Shown: in pieces, positions 42,475 through 51,707 of the stretch
How the letters are laid out: each line of letters begins with the position of its first letter
Position numbering within the stretch: the stretch's first letter is position 1
NCBI RefSeq assembly: GCF_900240265.1
Contig: NZ_LT964739.1
Coordinates: forward strand, 1,928,170-1,992,169
Source of the DNA: Galactobacillus timonensis
GTDB taxonomy: Bacteria; Bacillota_I; Bacilli_A; Erysipelotrichales; Erysipelotrichaceae
DNA: 64,000 bases
Direction: 5' to 3'
Made by a program: the position numbers and the translations under genes
The notes under the pieces: model-generated
Database searches by the model: none
Told to the model about the DNA's origin: nothing
The model's input: the letters and a program-made list of their open reading frames with translations, nothing else

Positions 42475-42537
42475 ATGGATTCAGATCAATATAGTCACTG
42501 TTGCAAGCCGAATTTCAGAATGGAGAAAGAAATATGA
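42475..42537 (+). CDS. Candidate 20-residue leader peptide
   Basis: A short frame starts at ATG 42475, 4 bases after AAAGGAAAGG, and ends in TGA that overlaps the ATG of the following CBS-domain gene (ATGA). The peptide includes His-Cys-Cys-Lys in its middle. The good ribosome site and the 4-base overlap suggest translation coupled to the next gene. It could regulate that gene, for example by ribosome stalling. It could also be coincidental. Confidence 0.45.
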   Translation: MDSDQYSHCCKPNFRMEKEI

Positions 42538-43826
42538 ACGCCGCGTCACAGATGCTTGTTTTTGCGCTCATCGTTCTGATTCTGTTTTCCGGCCTTTTTT
42601 CTGCGGTTGAAACCGCATATTCGAGTGCTTCCCGGATTCGCCTGAAAGCCATGGAGAATGATGGCGACAGCGGTGCCGGCCGGGTTCTGAAGGTTCTGGA
42701 CAATTATGATCGTTTTCTGACATCCGTTCTCATCGGAAACAATATCGTTAATATTCTTTCGGCTACGCTGGGTACGATTCTGTTCACCCGCTGGCTGGGA
42801 GAGACAGAGGGGCCGACGGTTTCGACGATTGTCATTACGCTGGTTGTACTTCTGTTCGGTGAGATTACGCCGAAGACCTTTGCCAAGCAGTCTCCGGAGC
42901 GTTTCGCCATTCGTACGCTGAGCTTTGTGCGTTTCATCATGGTTCTTTTCCGCCCGCTTGGACTGGTGTTTCAGGGCTGGCAGTATCTGACGTCGAAGCT
43001 GTTCAAGGTTGAGAACAAGGATCCGGATATTTCGGATGAGCTGATCACAATGGTTGATGAGGCGGAAAAGGACGGGGATCTTGAGGAACATGAATCGGAT
43101 CTGATTTCGGCCGCCATCGAGTTCAATGATCTGGATGTCAAGGACATTCTGACGCCGCGCGTGGAAGTGGTGGCGATTCCGATCAATGCAAGTCTCAAGG
43201 AAGTTGCCAACGTCTTTTCCATGAACAGTTTCTCCCGTCTGCCGGTGTATGAAACAAGCATCGACAATATTGTCGGCGTCATTCATGAAAAGGATTTCTA
43301 TAACATGATGTACCGGGACAGGGAACACGGGATGTTGCGGAAGATCATTACACCGGTCATCTATACGACGGAAAACGTTAAGATTTCAACGGTGCTCAAG
43401 CAGCTGCAGGGAGCCAAGGCCCATCTGGCGGTGGTACTGGATGAGTATGGCGGAACGGCCGGCATCGTGACGATGGAGGACATCATCGAAGAGCTGGTCG
43501 GCGAGATCTGGGATGAACATGATGTCGTCAAGGAGTATTACCAGCGTCTTGATGATCATACATTCCTGGTGCGCTGTGACGCGGATATTGACGATATGCT
43601 GGACCGCTTTGACGTGCATCCGGAGGATGAAGAGGACTATGACTTCATCACGGTATCGGGCTGGGTGATCCATGAACTGGATCATATTCCTGCGGTCGGC
43701 GAATCATTTGACTTTGACCGCCTTCATGTCACCGTTACAAAGGCTGACCGCCGCAAGGTTCTGGAAATCAAGGTCGAAGTCAGGGATTACCAAGACGAGG
43801 AAGAGCGAAAGGAATCAAAGAACTGA
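42534..43826 (+). CDS. CNNM/CorC-type membrane protein with CBS domains
   Basis: The 430-residue protein has a DUF21 (CNNM) membrane domain with about four helices (1-150, including SAVETAYSS and [15 protein letters not shown]). A CBS pair follows (about 195-325, [10 protein letters not shown]...[30 protein letters not shown], quoted in part: [12 protein letters not shown]). It ends with a CorC_HlyC C-terminal domain. These proteins move or sense Mg2+; older names call them haemolysins. It is the first full gene of the operon. Confidence 0.92.
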   Translation: MNAASQMLVFALIVLILFSGLFSAVETAYSSASRIRLKAMENDGDSGAGRVLKVLDNYDRFLTSVLIGNNIVNILSATLGTILFTRWLGETEGPTVSTIVITLVVLLFGEITPKTFAKQSPERFAIRTLSFVRFIMVLFRPLGLVFQGWQYLTSKLFKVENKDPDISDELITMVDEAEKDGDLEEHESDLISAAIEFNDLDVKDILTPRVEVVAIPINASLKEVANVFSMNSFSRLPVYETSIDNIVGVIHEKDFYNMMYRDREHGMLRKIITPVIYTTENVKISTVLKQLQGAKAHLAVVLDEYGGTAGIVTMEDIIEELVGEIWDEHDVVKEYYQRLDDHTFLVRCDADIDDMLDRFDVHPEDEEDYDFITVSGWVIHELDHIPAVGESFDFDRLHVTVTKADRRKVLEIKVEVRDYQDEEERKESKN

Positions 43827-43828
43827 TC

Positions 43829-44536
43829 ATGCAGCAGTTTTTCTGTGAAGAGCCGCTGACCATCGGAAGCATCTATACCTTTACCATGGCTCAGGCCCAC
43901 CATGCCCGTGATGTCCTTAAGCTGCACCATGAAACGGTGCGGCTTGTTTATCATGGCGATGCCTACTTTGCGGATGCCTATGTTAACGGCAGCAGCTTCG
44001 AGGCAAAGGTTCTGGAGGCCGATCCAAGGGAGCGTGAGCTGCCGGTGGATGTTACGCTTGCCATGGCATTGATCCGGCGCGAAAAGTTTGAGCTTGTTCT
44101 GCAGAAGGCGGCGGAGCTTGGTGTGAACCGGATCGTTCCCTTTGAAAGCAGCCGCTGCGTCGTTCATGCAAAAAAGGAAAAGACGGACCGCTGGCAAGCA
44201 ATACTTCAGGAAGCCAGCGAGCAGTGCAAGCGCAACCGGATTCCGGATATCGCAATGCCGGTTTCTTTTTCACAGCTGGATTTCAGTGCCTTCGACTGTG
44301 TCATGATTCCCTATGAAAAGGAAGCCGGAGCCGGCAAAGGCATTCTTTCAACAGTTCACGGCAGAAAGATTGTGGTGATCATCGGGCCGGAAGGCGGTTT
44401 TTCGGAAACTGAGGTACAACAGGTAATGGACAAAGGCGCCGTACCGGTCAGTCTCGGGCCGCGGATTCTTCGCGCCGAGACGGCAGCGATGTATTGTCTC
44501 AGTGCGATCGGAGCCTGGAGTGAAGAGCGTTCATGA
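43829..44536 (+). CDS. rsmE: 16S rRNA (uracil-1498-N3)-methyltransferase RsmE
   Basis: The 235-residue SPOUT methyltransferase has a PUA-like N-terminus. The C-terminal trefoil knot has IIGPEGGFSETE (about 188-199) and SLGPRILRAETAA (about 209-221). It methylates U1498 of 16S rRNA. It follows the CBS-domain gene by 2 bases and overlaps mtaB by 4. Confidence 0.96.
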   Translation: MQQFFCEEPLTIGSIYTFTMAQAHHARDVLKLHHETVRLVYHGDAYFADAYVNGSSFEAKVLEADPRERELPVDVTLAMALIRREKFELVLQKAAELGVNRIVPFESSRCVVHAKKEKTDRWQAILQEASEQCKRNRIPDIAMPVSFSQLDFSAFDCVMIPYEKEAGAGKGILSTVHGRKIVVIIGPEGGFSETEVQQVMDKGAVPVSLGPRILRAETAAMYCLSAIGAWSEERS

Positions 44537-45813
44537 AAACATTTCTGATTCATAATCTTGGCTGCAAGGTGAATCACTATGAAGCGCAGGCAGTTGCCGG
44601 CATGCTGGAACAAAGAGGCTGGCAGCGGGCAGAAGAGGGGCAGTGCTGCAGCGCTGTCATCATTTTTACCTGCGCCGTCACCAATACGGCGGCCCAGAAA
44701 AGCAGGCAGATGATGCACCGGCTGAAGCGTCTGTATCCGGATGCGGCGCTGGTCATGGTCGGCTGCTATGTGCAGGTTGCGCCAGATGCGTTAAGTGACG
44801 CGGACATTCTTGTCGGCAGCGCTGCGAAGGATCAGATCCCGGATCTTCTGGAACAGTGGCTGAGCAGTCATGAAAAGGAAACGGCAGTAGCGGATGCCGA
44901 ACAAATACACACCTTTACGGATCTTCCGCTGGATGTCTTTGAGGATACGACGCGTGCCTTTCTGAAGGTGCAGGATGGATGCAATCAGTTCTGCACCTAT
45001 TGCATCATTCCCTATGCCCGCGGAAGGCAGCGTTCGCTGGATCCGGATATCGCCGTTGATCGGGCCAGGCAGCTCAGTGTACACCATCATGAACTTGTTC
45101 TGGCCGGCATTCATACGGGCCGGTACGGACAGGAGTACGGCGTGAGTCTTGCCGATCTGATTGAACGGCTGTTGAATGAGACGTCGTTTCAGCGCATCCG
45201 CATTTCTTCGATTGAGATCTCTGAGATCGACGATCATTTGATTTCACTTTTATCCAGTCCAAGAGTGGCACGCCATCTGCACATCCCGCTGCAGTCCGGC
45301 AGCGATGGGGTGCTTGCACGAATGGGGCGTCCTTATACGGCCGAAGATTATCATGCTAAAATTAGTCTGCTGCATCAGGAAGTACCTGATCTTGCGATTT
45401 CGACGGATCTGATGGTTGGATTTCCTGAGGAAAGTGAACAGGAGTTTCAGGAGTCACGTGACTTTGTGAAGCGCTGCGGGTTCAGCTTCCTTCATGTCTT
45501 CCCTTATTCCCTGCGTCAGGGGACACGGGCTGCTTCGATGAAGCAGGTGGCAGAAGCGGTTAAGAAAGAACGAGCGGAGACGATGCTCGCGCTTTCAGAA
45601 GAAATGTATGACGCTTATAAGCGCAGCTGGATCGGAAGAGACGCAGATGTTCTGATGGAAAAGGATCACGGAAGCTATACACCGGGACATGCGTCGCAGT
45701 ACTTTGAGGTTCGGGTTCCCGGAAGAATTGCGAGGGGATCGATGCACCGTGTGAGGATTCAGCGGTTCGAGGATCATGTTCTGTTTGGAGAAATAGACGA
45801 TGAAGCTGAGTGA
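44533..45813 (+). CDS. mtaB: tRNA t6A37 methylthiotransferase MtaB
   Basis: The 426-residue protein has the UPF0004 domain with NLGCKVNHYEA (about 8-18) and two further cluster cysteines. A radical SAM domain carries CNQFCTYC (about 153-160), and there is a C-terminal TRAM domain. The GCKVNxYE motif separates MtaB from MiaB and RimO. It converts t6A to ms2t6A at position 37. It depends on Fe-S clusters supplied by SUF. It overlaps murE by 14 bases. Confidence 0.95.
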   Translation: MKTFLIHNLGCKVNHYEAQAVAGMLEQRGWQRAEEGQCCSAVIIFTCAVTNTAAQKSRQMMHRLKRLYPDAALVMVGCYVQVAPDALSDADILVGSAAKDQIPDLLEQWLSSHEKETAVADAEQIHTFTDLPLDVFEDTTRAFLKVQDGCNQFCTYCIIPYARGRQRSLDPDIAVDRARQLSVHHHELVLAGIHTGRYGQEYGVSLADLIERLLNETSFQRIRISSIEISEIDDHLISLLSSPRVARHLHIPLQSGSDGVLARMGRPYTAEDYHAKISLLHQEVPDLAISTDLMVGFPEESEQEFQESRDFVKRCGFSFLHVFPYSLRQGTRAASMKQVAEAVKKERAETMLALSEEMYDAYKRSWIGRDADVLMEKDHGSYTPGHASQYFEVRVPGRIARGSMHRVRIQRFEDHVLFGEIDDEAE

Positions 45814-47263
45814 ATTGTTTGAAAATGTTCCGGATATTGAGATCAAGAGTCTGATGGCTGATTCCCGCAAGAAGCGGCCGGATTCCATTTTCTTCTGCGA
45901 AAAAGGCATGATGTTTGACGGCCATCGCTTTGTGGATCAGGCCATTGCCAACGGTGCAAAGGTCATTGTTCATTCGGAGACAATTGAAAACAAGAATCCG
46001 GATGTGATCTATATCAAGGTCAAGGATGTCAATGCGGTATTCAACCAGGTGGCGGATGCGTTCTACGGTCATCCGAGCCACAAGATGAAGATGTTCGGGG
46101 TTACCGGCACCAATGGCAAGAGTTCGATTGCCTGCATCATCCGCGACATCATGAACCCCTATGCGCCGACCGGCTATATCGGAACGATTTCGATTGAATA
46201 CGGGCAGGTGAAGCTGCCGCCGCTGCTGACGACGCCGGATATCGATGATCTGCACGGCATTCTGCATGAAATGGTGGAAGCCGGAATCCAGTGCTGTGCT
46301 CTGGAGGCCAGCTCCATCGGCATTGATCAGGGCCGCATTGATTCGATTGACTTTGACTACGGCATCTTTACGAATCTGACTCATGATCATCTGGACTATC
46401 ACGGGACGATGGAAAACTATTTCCAGGCCAAGAAGAAGTTCTTCGATCATCTGAAGCCTTCGGCGGTAGCCATCACCAATGTGGATGATCCGGTTGGAAT
46501 GCGGATTGTGCAGGACTGCAAGTGCCGGGTCGTGACGTATGGCATTGATCACGATGCGGACTATCAGGTTGTAAAGTACCAGCTGCTCAAGGATAAGACT
46601 CTGTTTGTACTTCAGGTTGGCGGAATGGAGTATGAGATGGAAACCAACCTCGTAGCGCTGTTCAACATCTACAACGTCGTAGCCGCGATCGCAGCTTTGC
46701 ATGAGAGCGGGCTGGCGATGGAACAGATCATGCCGGGTCTCAAGCATATCCGGCAGATTGAGGGACGAATGGAACGGATTGAGTGCGGTCAGCCGTTCAA
46801 TGTGCTGGTGGATTTTGCCCATACGCCGGACGGCATTGAGCAGGTGTGCCACTTTGCGACGGCCATTACGCCGAAGGACCGCCGGATCATTGCGATCACC
46901 GGCAGCGCCGGCAAGCGTGATACGGCGAAGCGTCCGATCTTCGGTCAGCTGCTGGACCGCTATGCGGACATGATCATTTTGACGGAAGATGATCCCCGCA
47001 ATGAGAAGGCGGTTGATATTGCGCAGCAGATCGCTTCGGGAATTCATACGAAGCCATATGTGATCATTGAGGATCGTTACGACGCGATCCGTTCGGCGGT
47101 GGAAATTGCCTCGGAAGGGGATACAATCATTATTATGGGAAAGGGAGATGAAAAGTTCATCTACCGCGAATACGGCCGTGAGCCGTATGAGGGAGATGAC
47201 GCCATTGCCCGTGAAGTGATTCAGAAATACTGGATGAATAATGGGGAAGGAGAAGATTCATGA
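45800..47263 (+). CDS. murE: UDP-MurNAc-tripeptide ligase MurE
   Basis: The 487-residue Mur ligase has the ATP loop [10 protein letters not shown] (about 98-107), LEASSIGI (about 169-176), and [16 protein letters not shown] (about 193-208, with the Lys of AKKKFF after it). In the C-terminal domain DDPR (about 396-399) stands where DAP enzymes have DNPR and many Lys enzymes lack Arg. The residue added (DAP or Lys) is therefore unsettled, since a FemX-type ligase is also encoded nearby and would need a Lys-type stem. It adds the third residue of the peptidoglycan peptide in the cytoplasm. Confidence 0.94.
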   Translation: MKLSELFENVPDIEIKSLMADSRKKRPDSIFFCEKGMMFDGHRFVDQAIANGAKVIVHSETIENKNPDVIYIKVKDVNAVFNQVADAFYGHPSHKMKMFGVTGTNGKSSIACIIRDIMNPYAPTGYIGTISIEYGQVKLPPLLTTPDIDDLHGILHEMVEAGIQCCALEASSIGIDQGRIDSIDFDYGIFTNLTHDHLDYHGTMENYFQAKKKFFDHLKPSAVAITNVDDPVGMRIVQDCKCRVVTYGIDHDADYQVVKYQLLKDKTLFVLQVGGMEYEMETNLVALFNIYNVVAAIAALHESGLAMEQIMPGLKHIRQIEGRMERIECGQPFNVLVDFAHTPDGIEQVCHFATAITPKDRRIIAITGSAGKRDTAKRPIFGQLLDRYADMIILTEDDPRNEKAVDIAQQIASGIHTKPYVIIEDRYDAIRSAVEIASEGDTIIIMGKGDEKFIYREYGREPYEGDDAIAREVIQKYWMNNGEGEDS

Positions 47264-47898
47264 AACTGTCCAAGTATATCGATCATACGCTTTTGAAGCC
47301 GGAAACCGGAAAGGATGCCGTTCAGAAAATCGTCGACGAGGCAAAGAAATACGACTTTGCCAGCGTGATGGTAAATCCGTGCTGGATTCCCTTTGTGAAG
47401 CCGCAGCTTGCCGGGACAACCGTCAAGGCAGCGTGCGTGATCGGCTTTCCGCTGGGCGCCAATACGACAGCGACGAAGGTTTTCGAAACGAAGGATGCCA
47501 TTGCCAACGGTGCCGATGAAGTGGATATGGTTTTGAACATTGGCCGTCTGAAGGATGGAGATGATGCTTATGTTACCTCCGAGATCAAGGCGGTCAAGGA
47601 AGCGGCTGGCGACCATGTTCTGAAGGTCATTATTGAAACCTGCCTGCTGACGGATGAAGAAAAGGTGCGGGCATGCAGAGATGCGGCAGCGGCCGGAGCT
47701 GACTTTGTCAAGACAAGCACCGGTTTCTCGACCGGCGGAGCTACGGTGGCCGATGTGAAGCTGATGAAGGAAGCCGTCGCCGGTACACCTGTCAAGGTGA
47801 AGGCATCGGGCGGCGTGCGTACGAAGGAAGAGCTGAAGGAAATGATTGACGCCGGTGCTGAGCGTATTGGAACCAGCCATGGTGTTGATCTGATGTAA
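47260..47898 (+). CDS. deoC: Deoxyribose-phosphate aldolase
   Basis: The 212-residue class I aldolase has IDHTLLKPE (about 7-15), DMVLNIG (about 88-94) and the Schiff-base lysine in VKASGGVRT (about 179-187). It splits 2-deoxyribose-5-P into glyceraldehyde-3-P and acetaldehyde in nucleoside salvage. It overlaps murE by 4 bases and ends the operon. Confidence 0.96.
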   Translation: MKLSKYIDHTLLKPETGKDAVQKIVDEAKKYDFASVMVNPCWIPFVKPQLAGTTVKAACVIGFPLGANTTATKVFETKDAIANGADEVDMVLNIGRLKDGDDAYVTSEIKAVKEAAGDHVLKVIIETCLLTDEEKVRACRDAAAAGADFVKTSTGFSTGGATVADVKLMKEAVAGTPVKVKASGGVRTKEELKEMIDAGAERIGTSHGVDLM

Positions 47899-47904
47899 TC
47901 GTGT

Positions 47905-47928
47905 GGTCCGGCGGCTGCCGGGCCTTTT
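47905..47928 (+). terminator. Terminator of the corC-deoC operon
   Basis: GGTCCGGC (47905-47912) and GCCGGGCC (47917-47924) pair over 8 bp with one G-U and are followed by TTTT. Confidence 0.85.
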
Positions 47929-47949
47929 GCATGTGATCGGGGGAAGGGG

Positions 47950-49044
47950 ATGCGTAGACTCAGAAAGAAAGCCAAATATGTGCTGACGGCCATGGGAGCG
48001 GCTGCGGCGCTTGCCATCGTGATGGGCGTTGATCATTCGGCTGTGAAGAATCAGCTGAAAAAGGAAGCGGCAGCGAGCAGTGTACAGGTCGAATACGGGG
48101 AAGCGATCGGTGATCTGAAGAGCCTTTTCAGTGACACTGCGGGTCTTGTGTCGGTCAGCGGCAATATTGATACGATGACGGTTGGCAGCTACCCGGTGGA
48201 GCTGACGCTGAAGCGCAGGGATCACTTTGGCTTGTCTTCCACAGTTCAGAGTGAGGCTGATGTGAGCGTCGTCGATACGTCGGATCCTTTGATTGAGCTG
48301 GCGCAGTCGGAGGTCGTTGTTCTGCCCGATGAGGATGATTCCACCATTGCGGAACACGTTCTTTCGGTAACAGATCCAATCGACGGTGCGCTGGAGAAGT
48401 CAGACACCCTGGCTCCCGGCACCTGGACCATCGATACGCAAAACGATTCCTCACAGGCGATCGTTGAGGCAATGGATCGCAACGGGAATGTGAAAACCGA
48501 GACGTTTCCTGTGAAGCGCATCGAAGTTCCGGATGTGGCTGTTCCGTATTCGATCCGGATCAATCGGGCCGCCAATACGGTGACGGTATATCTGATGGAT
48601 GAGAATCAGGAATATTCGATTCCCATTAAAGCCATGGTATGTTCGACGGGGACGGCGACGCCGCTGGGCAGTTATTCGATTACAGAGAAGTACCGGTGGC
48701 GGTCGCTGTTCGGTGGTGTGTACGGGCAGTATGCGTGCCGTATTGTCGGGAATATCCTGTTTCATTCGGTTCCTTATTTTTCACCGGATCCCGGAAATCT
48801 GGAATATCTGGAGTACAACAAGCTCGGTACCAAGGCATCCATGGGCTGTATCCGGCTGTGCGTGGAAGATGAGAAGTGGATCTATGACAATTGTCCGATC
48901 GGTACGCCGGTGGAGCTTTACGATGATGAAGAGAATCCGGGGCCGCTGGGCAAGCCGACGCCGGTTACGATTGATGTCAATGATGAGCGGCGAGGCTGGG
49001 ATCCGACGGATCCGGATGAAAACAATCCGTGGCATCTTGATTGA
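47950..49044 (+). CDS. L,D-transpeptidase (YkuD family) with Ig-like region
   Basis: The 364-residue protein starts with a signal anchor (about 10-27). A bacterial Ig-like/beta region follows (about 45-190), then a YkuD catalytic domain (about 195-318) with the HSVPY and ASMGCIRL motif, where the Cys (about 300) is the nucleophile. It makes 3-3 peptide crosslinks or attaches proteins to the wall outside the membrane. The tail after about 320 is acidic and proline-rich. The ribosome site is a run of G and A right before the ATG. Confidence 0.9.
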   Translation: MRRLRKKAKYVLTAMGAAAALAIVMGVDHSAVKNQLKKEAAASSVQVEYGEAIGDLKSLFSDTAGLVSVSGNIDTMTVGSYPVELTLKRRDHFGLSSTVQSEADVSVVDTSDPLIELAQSEVVVLPDEDDSTIAEHVLSVTDPIDGALEKSDTLAPGTWTIDTQNDSSQAIVEAMDRNGNVKTETFPVKRIEVPDVAVPYSIRINRAANTVTVYLMDENQEYSIPIKAMVCSTGTATPLGSYSITEKYRWRSLFGGVYGQYACRIVGNILFHSVPYFSPDPGNLEYLEYNKLGTKASMGCIRLCVEDEKWIYDNCPIGTPVELYDDEENPGPLGKPTPVTIDVNDERRGWDPTDPDENNPWHLD

Positions 49045-49065
49045 TGAAAATGATTTTGATAGAAT
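49037..49065 (+). promoter_or_regulatory. rpsU promoter
   Basis: TTGATT (49037-49042) and TAGAAT (49060-49065) are 17 bases apart. The -35 lies in the last codons of the transpeptidase gene. Confidence 0.7.
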
Positions 49066-49094
49066 AGCTTGGCTTTGAGGGGAGGTGATCAGGG

Positions 49095-49283
49095 ATGACA
49101 AGAATCGTTCTTCATGAAAATGAGAGTCTTGATGATGCGATGCGCCGTTTCAAGCGTTCCGTATCCCGCGCCGGTACCCTTGCTGAGGTGCGGAAGCGGG
49201 AGTTCTACGTTAAGCCGGGTGTGAAGCGCCGGCTGAAGTCGGAAGAAGCCCGTAAGAACGCGCGTAAGAACCGCAAGCACTGA
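49095..49283 (+). CDS. rpsU: 30S ribosomal protein S21
   Basis: The 62-residue basic protein has [21 protein letters not shown] (seen as DDAMRRFKR), [11 protein letters not shown] and a Lys/Arg-rich C-terminus, all typical of S21. GGGAGG precedes the start. It has its own promoter and terminator and lies upstream of phoH as in many Firmicutes. Confidence 0.97.
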   Translation: MTRIVLHENESLDDAMRRFKRSVSRAGTLAEVRKREFYVKPGVKRRLKSEEARKNARKNRKH

Positions 49284-49290
49284 AAATCCG

Positions 49291-49319
49291 GACTGCGCTG
49301 ATGCGCAGTCTCTTTTTTT
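49291..49319 (+). terminator. Terminator of rpsU
   Basis: GACTGCGC/GCGCAGTC with a TGAT loop is followed by TC and seven T. Confidence 0.92.
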
Positions 49320-49367
49320 CGGCACGATGCGTTAGAATAAACGTATTAGTGGAAAGGGGATCATTCC

Positions 49368-50354
49368 TTGGAAGAGACAAAATCCATTCGCCTGGAGTCC
49401 ATGACTTCGTCGCAGGCGATGAGCCTGGTCGGTACCTCCGACAGCAATCTTGAAACTCTGTGCGACTGTTTCGGAAAGGAAATTTCGTTCCGGGATAATA
49501 CATTTACAATCAGGGACTGCAGCGATGCGGTATACGAGCAGATTCACGATGTTCTTCTGGCGTTGTATGAGATTGCTCGAAAGAATCAGCCGGTGTCCCG
49601 GCAGGATGTGATCTATGCCTGCCGTTTGGTGACAAAGAACGAAAAGGTGAGTTTCAATGAGTTCGGCAATGAAATCATTGGCCGCACCCTGACGGGACGT
49701 GCCATTGCGCCTAAGACGAAGGGGCAGTATGCCTTTGTGAAGGCGATGGACTCCCACAGCATTACCTTTGCGATCGGACCGGCCGGTACCGGAAAGACGT
49801 TCCTGGCGGTGATCAAGGCGGTAACGGCACTGAAAAAAGGCGATGTGAAACGGATTGTTCTGACGCGGCCGGCGGTAGAGGCAGGTGAATCTCTCGGTTT
49901 TCTGCCGGGAGACATGAAGGAGAAGGTGGATCCCTATCTGACGCCGCTCTATGATGCGCTGCATGATATGCTCGGCGTGGAGAAGACGGAGAATCTGATT
50001 GAGCGCGGTGTGATTGAGATTGCGCCGCTTGCCTATATGCGCGGACGGACGTTGGATGATTCGTTTGTAATTCTCGATGAGGCACAGAATACGACGCCGG
50101 CGCAGATGAAGATGTTTCTGACCCGGCTTGGCTTTAATTCGCGGATGGTCATTACGGGCGACATTACGCAGATCGATCTCGATTCCCGTACGCCAAGCGG
50201 CCTGATCCAGGCGGCCGGCATTCTCAAGGGCATCGATGATATTGCCATTCTGGAGCTGACAAGTGACGATGTGGTCCGTCATCCTCTGGTGCAGAAGATC
50301 ATTGAGCGCTACAGTGAAGAGGCGGAAAAGAATACACAGAACCGCAGGGGCTGA
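49368..50354 (+). CDS. phoH: PhoH-family ATPase
   Basis: The 328-residue protein has the PhoH ATPase domain with Walker A GPAGTGKTF (about 138-146), RPAVEAGESLGFLPGD (about 165-180) and Walker B VILDEAQNTTP (about 231-241). The start is a TTG at 49368 with AAGGGG 10 bases upstream; no ATG is suitably placed. PhoH proteins act with YbeY in rRNA and RNA metabolism. Here ybeY is 5.8 kb away, because an accessory block lies in between. Confidence 0.93.
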   Translation: MEETKSIRLESMTSSQAMSLVGTSDSNLETLCDCFGKEISFRDNTFTIRDCSDAVYEQIHDVLLALYEIARKNQPVSRQDVIYACRLVTKNEKVSFNEFGNEIIGRTLTGRAIAPKTKGQYAFVKAMDSHSITFAIGPAGTGKTFLAVIKAVTALKKGDVKRIVLTRPAVEAGESLGFLPGDMKEKVDPYLTPLYDALHDMLGVEKTENLIERGVIEIAPLAYMRGRTLDDSFVILDEAQNTTPAQMKMFLTRLGFNSRMVITGDITQIDLDSRTPSGLIQAAGILKGIDDIAILELTSDDVVRHPLVQKIIERYSEEAEKNTQNRRG

Positions 50355-50374
50355 GCAATCAGCTCCTTTTTTCT
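50347..50374 (+). terminator. Terminator of phoH
   Basis: GGGGCTGA (50347-50354) and TCAGCTCC (50359-50366) pair with one G-U and six T follow. The stem includes the phoH stop codon. Confidence 0.85.
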
Positions 50375-50395
50375 TTTTCTCTATCTTTCATATTA

Positions 50396-50428
50396 GAAAA
50401 GCGCTGCCGGAACAACGGTCCGGCAGCG
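50396..50428 (-). terminator. Terminator of the fucO-like gene
   Basis: Minus-strand CGCTGCCGG/CCGGCAGCG (50402-50410, 50420-50428) is a perfect 9-bp stem followed by CTTTTC. Confidence 0.88.
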
Positions 50429-50452
50429 TGTGTTGCGATTGTATTATTTGGA

Positions 50453-51598
50453 TTACATCAGCTGGCGGAACATGGCAATGACCTGTTCCTTGGTCGCTTC
50501 GCGGGGATTGCCCGGATAGCAGGCATCGTTCAGTGCATCTTCGGCGAGCTGATCGAGATCTTCTTCACGGATCTTTTCGTTCTTTTCGGGGATGCCGACA
50601 TCTTTGGAGAGCTGCTTAACCGCGTTGATGGCGGCGTCGCGATACTCTTCCTGGCTCATTTCATCGACGCCCTTGACGCCCATGGCTCTTGCGATTTCAC
50701 GATACTTTTCTCCCGTATATTCGCGGTTGAATTCCATTGTGATCGGCAGGAACATGGCGCAGGCGACACCGTGCGGCGTATCGTAATGGGCGCTGAGCGT
50801 ATGAGCCATGGAATGATCAATGCCTAGGCCGACGTTGGAGAAGCCCATGCCGGCAATGTACTGGCCAAGTGCCATTCCTTCGCGGCCCTTCGGATCGTTG
50901 GCAACGGCGGCACGCAGATTTTCCGAAATCAGACGGATGGCTTCGAGGTGGAACATGTCGGTCATCTCCCAGGCGGCTTTTGTCGTATAGCCTTCAATTG
51001 CATGCGTCAAGGCGTCCATGCCGGTGGAAGCAGTCAGGCCTTTGGGCATCGAAGACATCATGTCCGGATCGACGACGGCAATGATTGGCATATCATGCGT
51101 ATCGACGCAGACGAACTTGCGCTGCTTTTCAACATCGGTGATGACGTAGTTGATCGTTACTTCGGCAGCCGTTCCGGCGGTCGTAGGTACGGCGATGATC
51201 GGGACGCTCGGATTGTTGGTAGGTGCTACACCCTCCAGGGAACGTACGTCTGCGAATTCGGGGTTGGCAATGATGATGCCGATGGCCTTGGACGTATCCA
51301 TGGAAGAGCCGCCGCCAATGGCAAGAATGTAGTCGGCGCCGGAGTCCTTGAATGCCTGTACACCATGCTGGACATTTTCGATGGTCGGATTCGGTTTGAT
51401 ATCGGAATAGATTTCATAGGGCAGGCCGGATTCGTCGAGAAGCTTTGTGACCTTTTCCGTGACATGGAACTTGATCAGATCCGGATCGGAGGCGATGAAA
51501 GCCTTGTGGAAGCCTCTGCTTTTGACTTCGGGTATGATCTCCTTGATGGCGCCGAAGCCATGATACGAAGTTCCGTTAAGTGAAATGCGATTAGCCAT
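50453..51598 (-). CDS. fucO: Iron-containing alcohol dehydrogenase, lactaldehyde reductase-like
   Basis: The 381-residue protein matches the FucO subgroup closely: IGGGSSMDT (about 94-102), PTTAGTAAEVTINYVITD (about 137-154), and the metal-binding Asp and His in DALTHAIEGY (about 195-204) and the HSMAH...TPHG region (about 262-279). FucO reduces lactaldehyde to 1,2-propanediol with NADH during fucose or rhamnose fermentation. No fucose or rhamnose genes are nearby, so another aldehyde may be the substrate. AAAAGGAG precedes the start. A TetR regulator is encoded just upstream on the same strand. Confidence 0.85.
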   Translation of the reverse strand: MANRISLNGTSYHGFGAIKEIIPEVKSRGFHKAFIASDPDLIKFHVTEKVTKLLDESGLPYEIYSDIKPNPTIENVQHGVQAFKDSGADYILAIGGGSSMDTSKAIGIIIANPEFADVRSLEGVAPTNNPSVPIIAVPTTAGTAAEVTINYVITDVEKQRKFVCVDTHDMPIIAVVDPDMMSSMPKGLTASTGMDALTHAIEGYTTKAAWEMTDMFHLEAIRLISENLRAAVANDPKGREGMALGQYIAGMGFSNVGLGIDHSMAHTLSAHYDTPHGVACAMFLPITMEFNREYTGEKYREIARAMGVKGVDEMSQEEYRDAAINAVKQLSKDVGIPEKNEKIREEDLDQLAEDALNDACYPGNPREATKEQVIAMFRQLM

Positions 51599-51615
51599 TT
51601 GATGATCTCCTTTTC

Positions 51616-51629
51616 GTGAATTACTTCAC
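51616..51629 (-). promoter_or_regulatory. Operator-like dyad before the fucO-like gene
   Basis: GTGAA-TTAC-TTCAC is a perfect 5-bp dyad 18 bases before the start codon and just downstream of the probable promoter. It may be bound by the neighbouring TetR protein. The promoter itself is weak (TTGTTT, 17 bases, TTAAAC). Confidence 0.4.
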
Positions 51630-51659
51630 ATCTGTTTAAAGACTATCAGATGGCAGAAA

Positions 51660-51694
51660 CAAAAAGGTGTTACACAAGAGGACAACTGTAACAC
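51660..51694 (-). terminator. Terminator of the TetR gene, possibly also an operator
   Basis: Minus-strand GTGTTACA and TGTAACAC (51667-51674, 51687-51694) form a perfect 8-bp stem with a 12-base loop followed by CTTTTTG, 13 bases after the stop of the regulator gene. The dyad symmetry would also suit a TetR operator. Confidence 0.7.
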
Positions 51695-51707
51695 TTTCAC
51701 AAGCAGA

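Noticed and set aside
45560..47047. A 495-residue minus-strand open frame opposite mtaB/murE
   Set aside because: It mirrors murE codons; no family features and no start signals.
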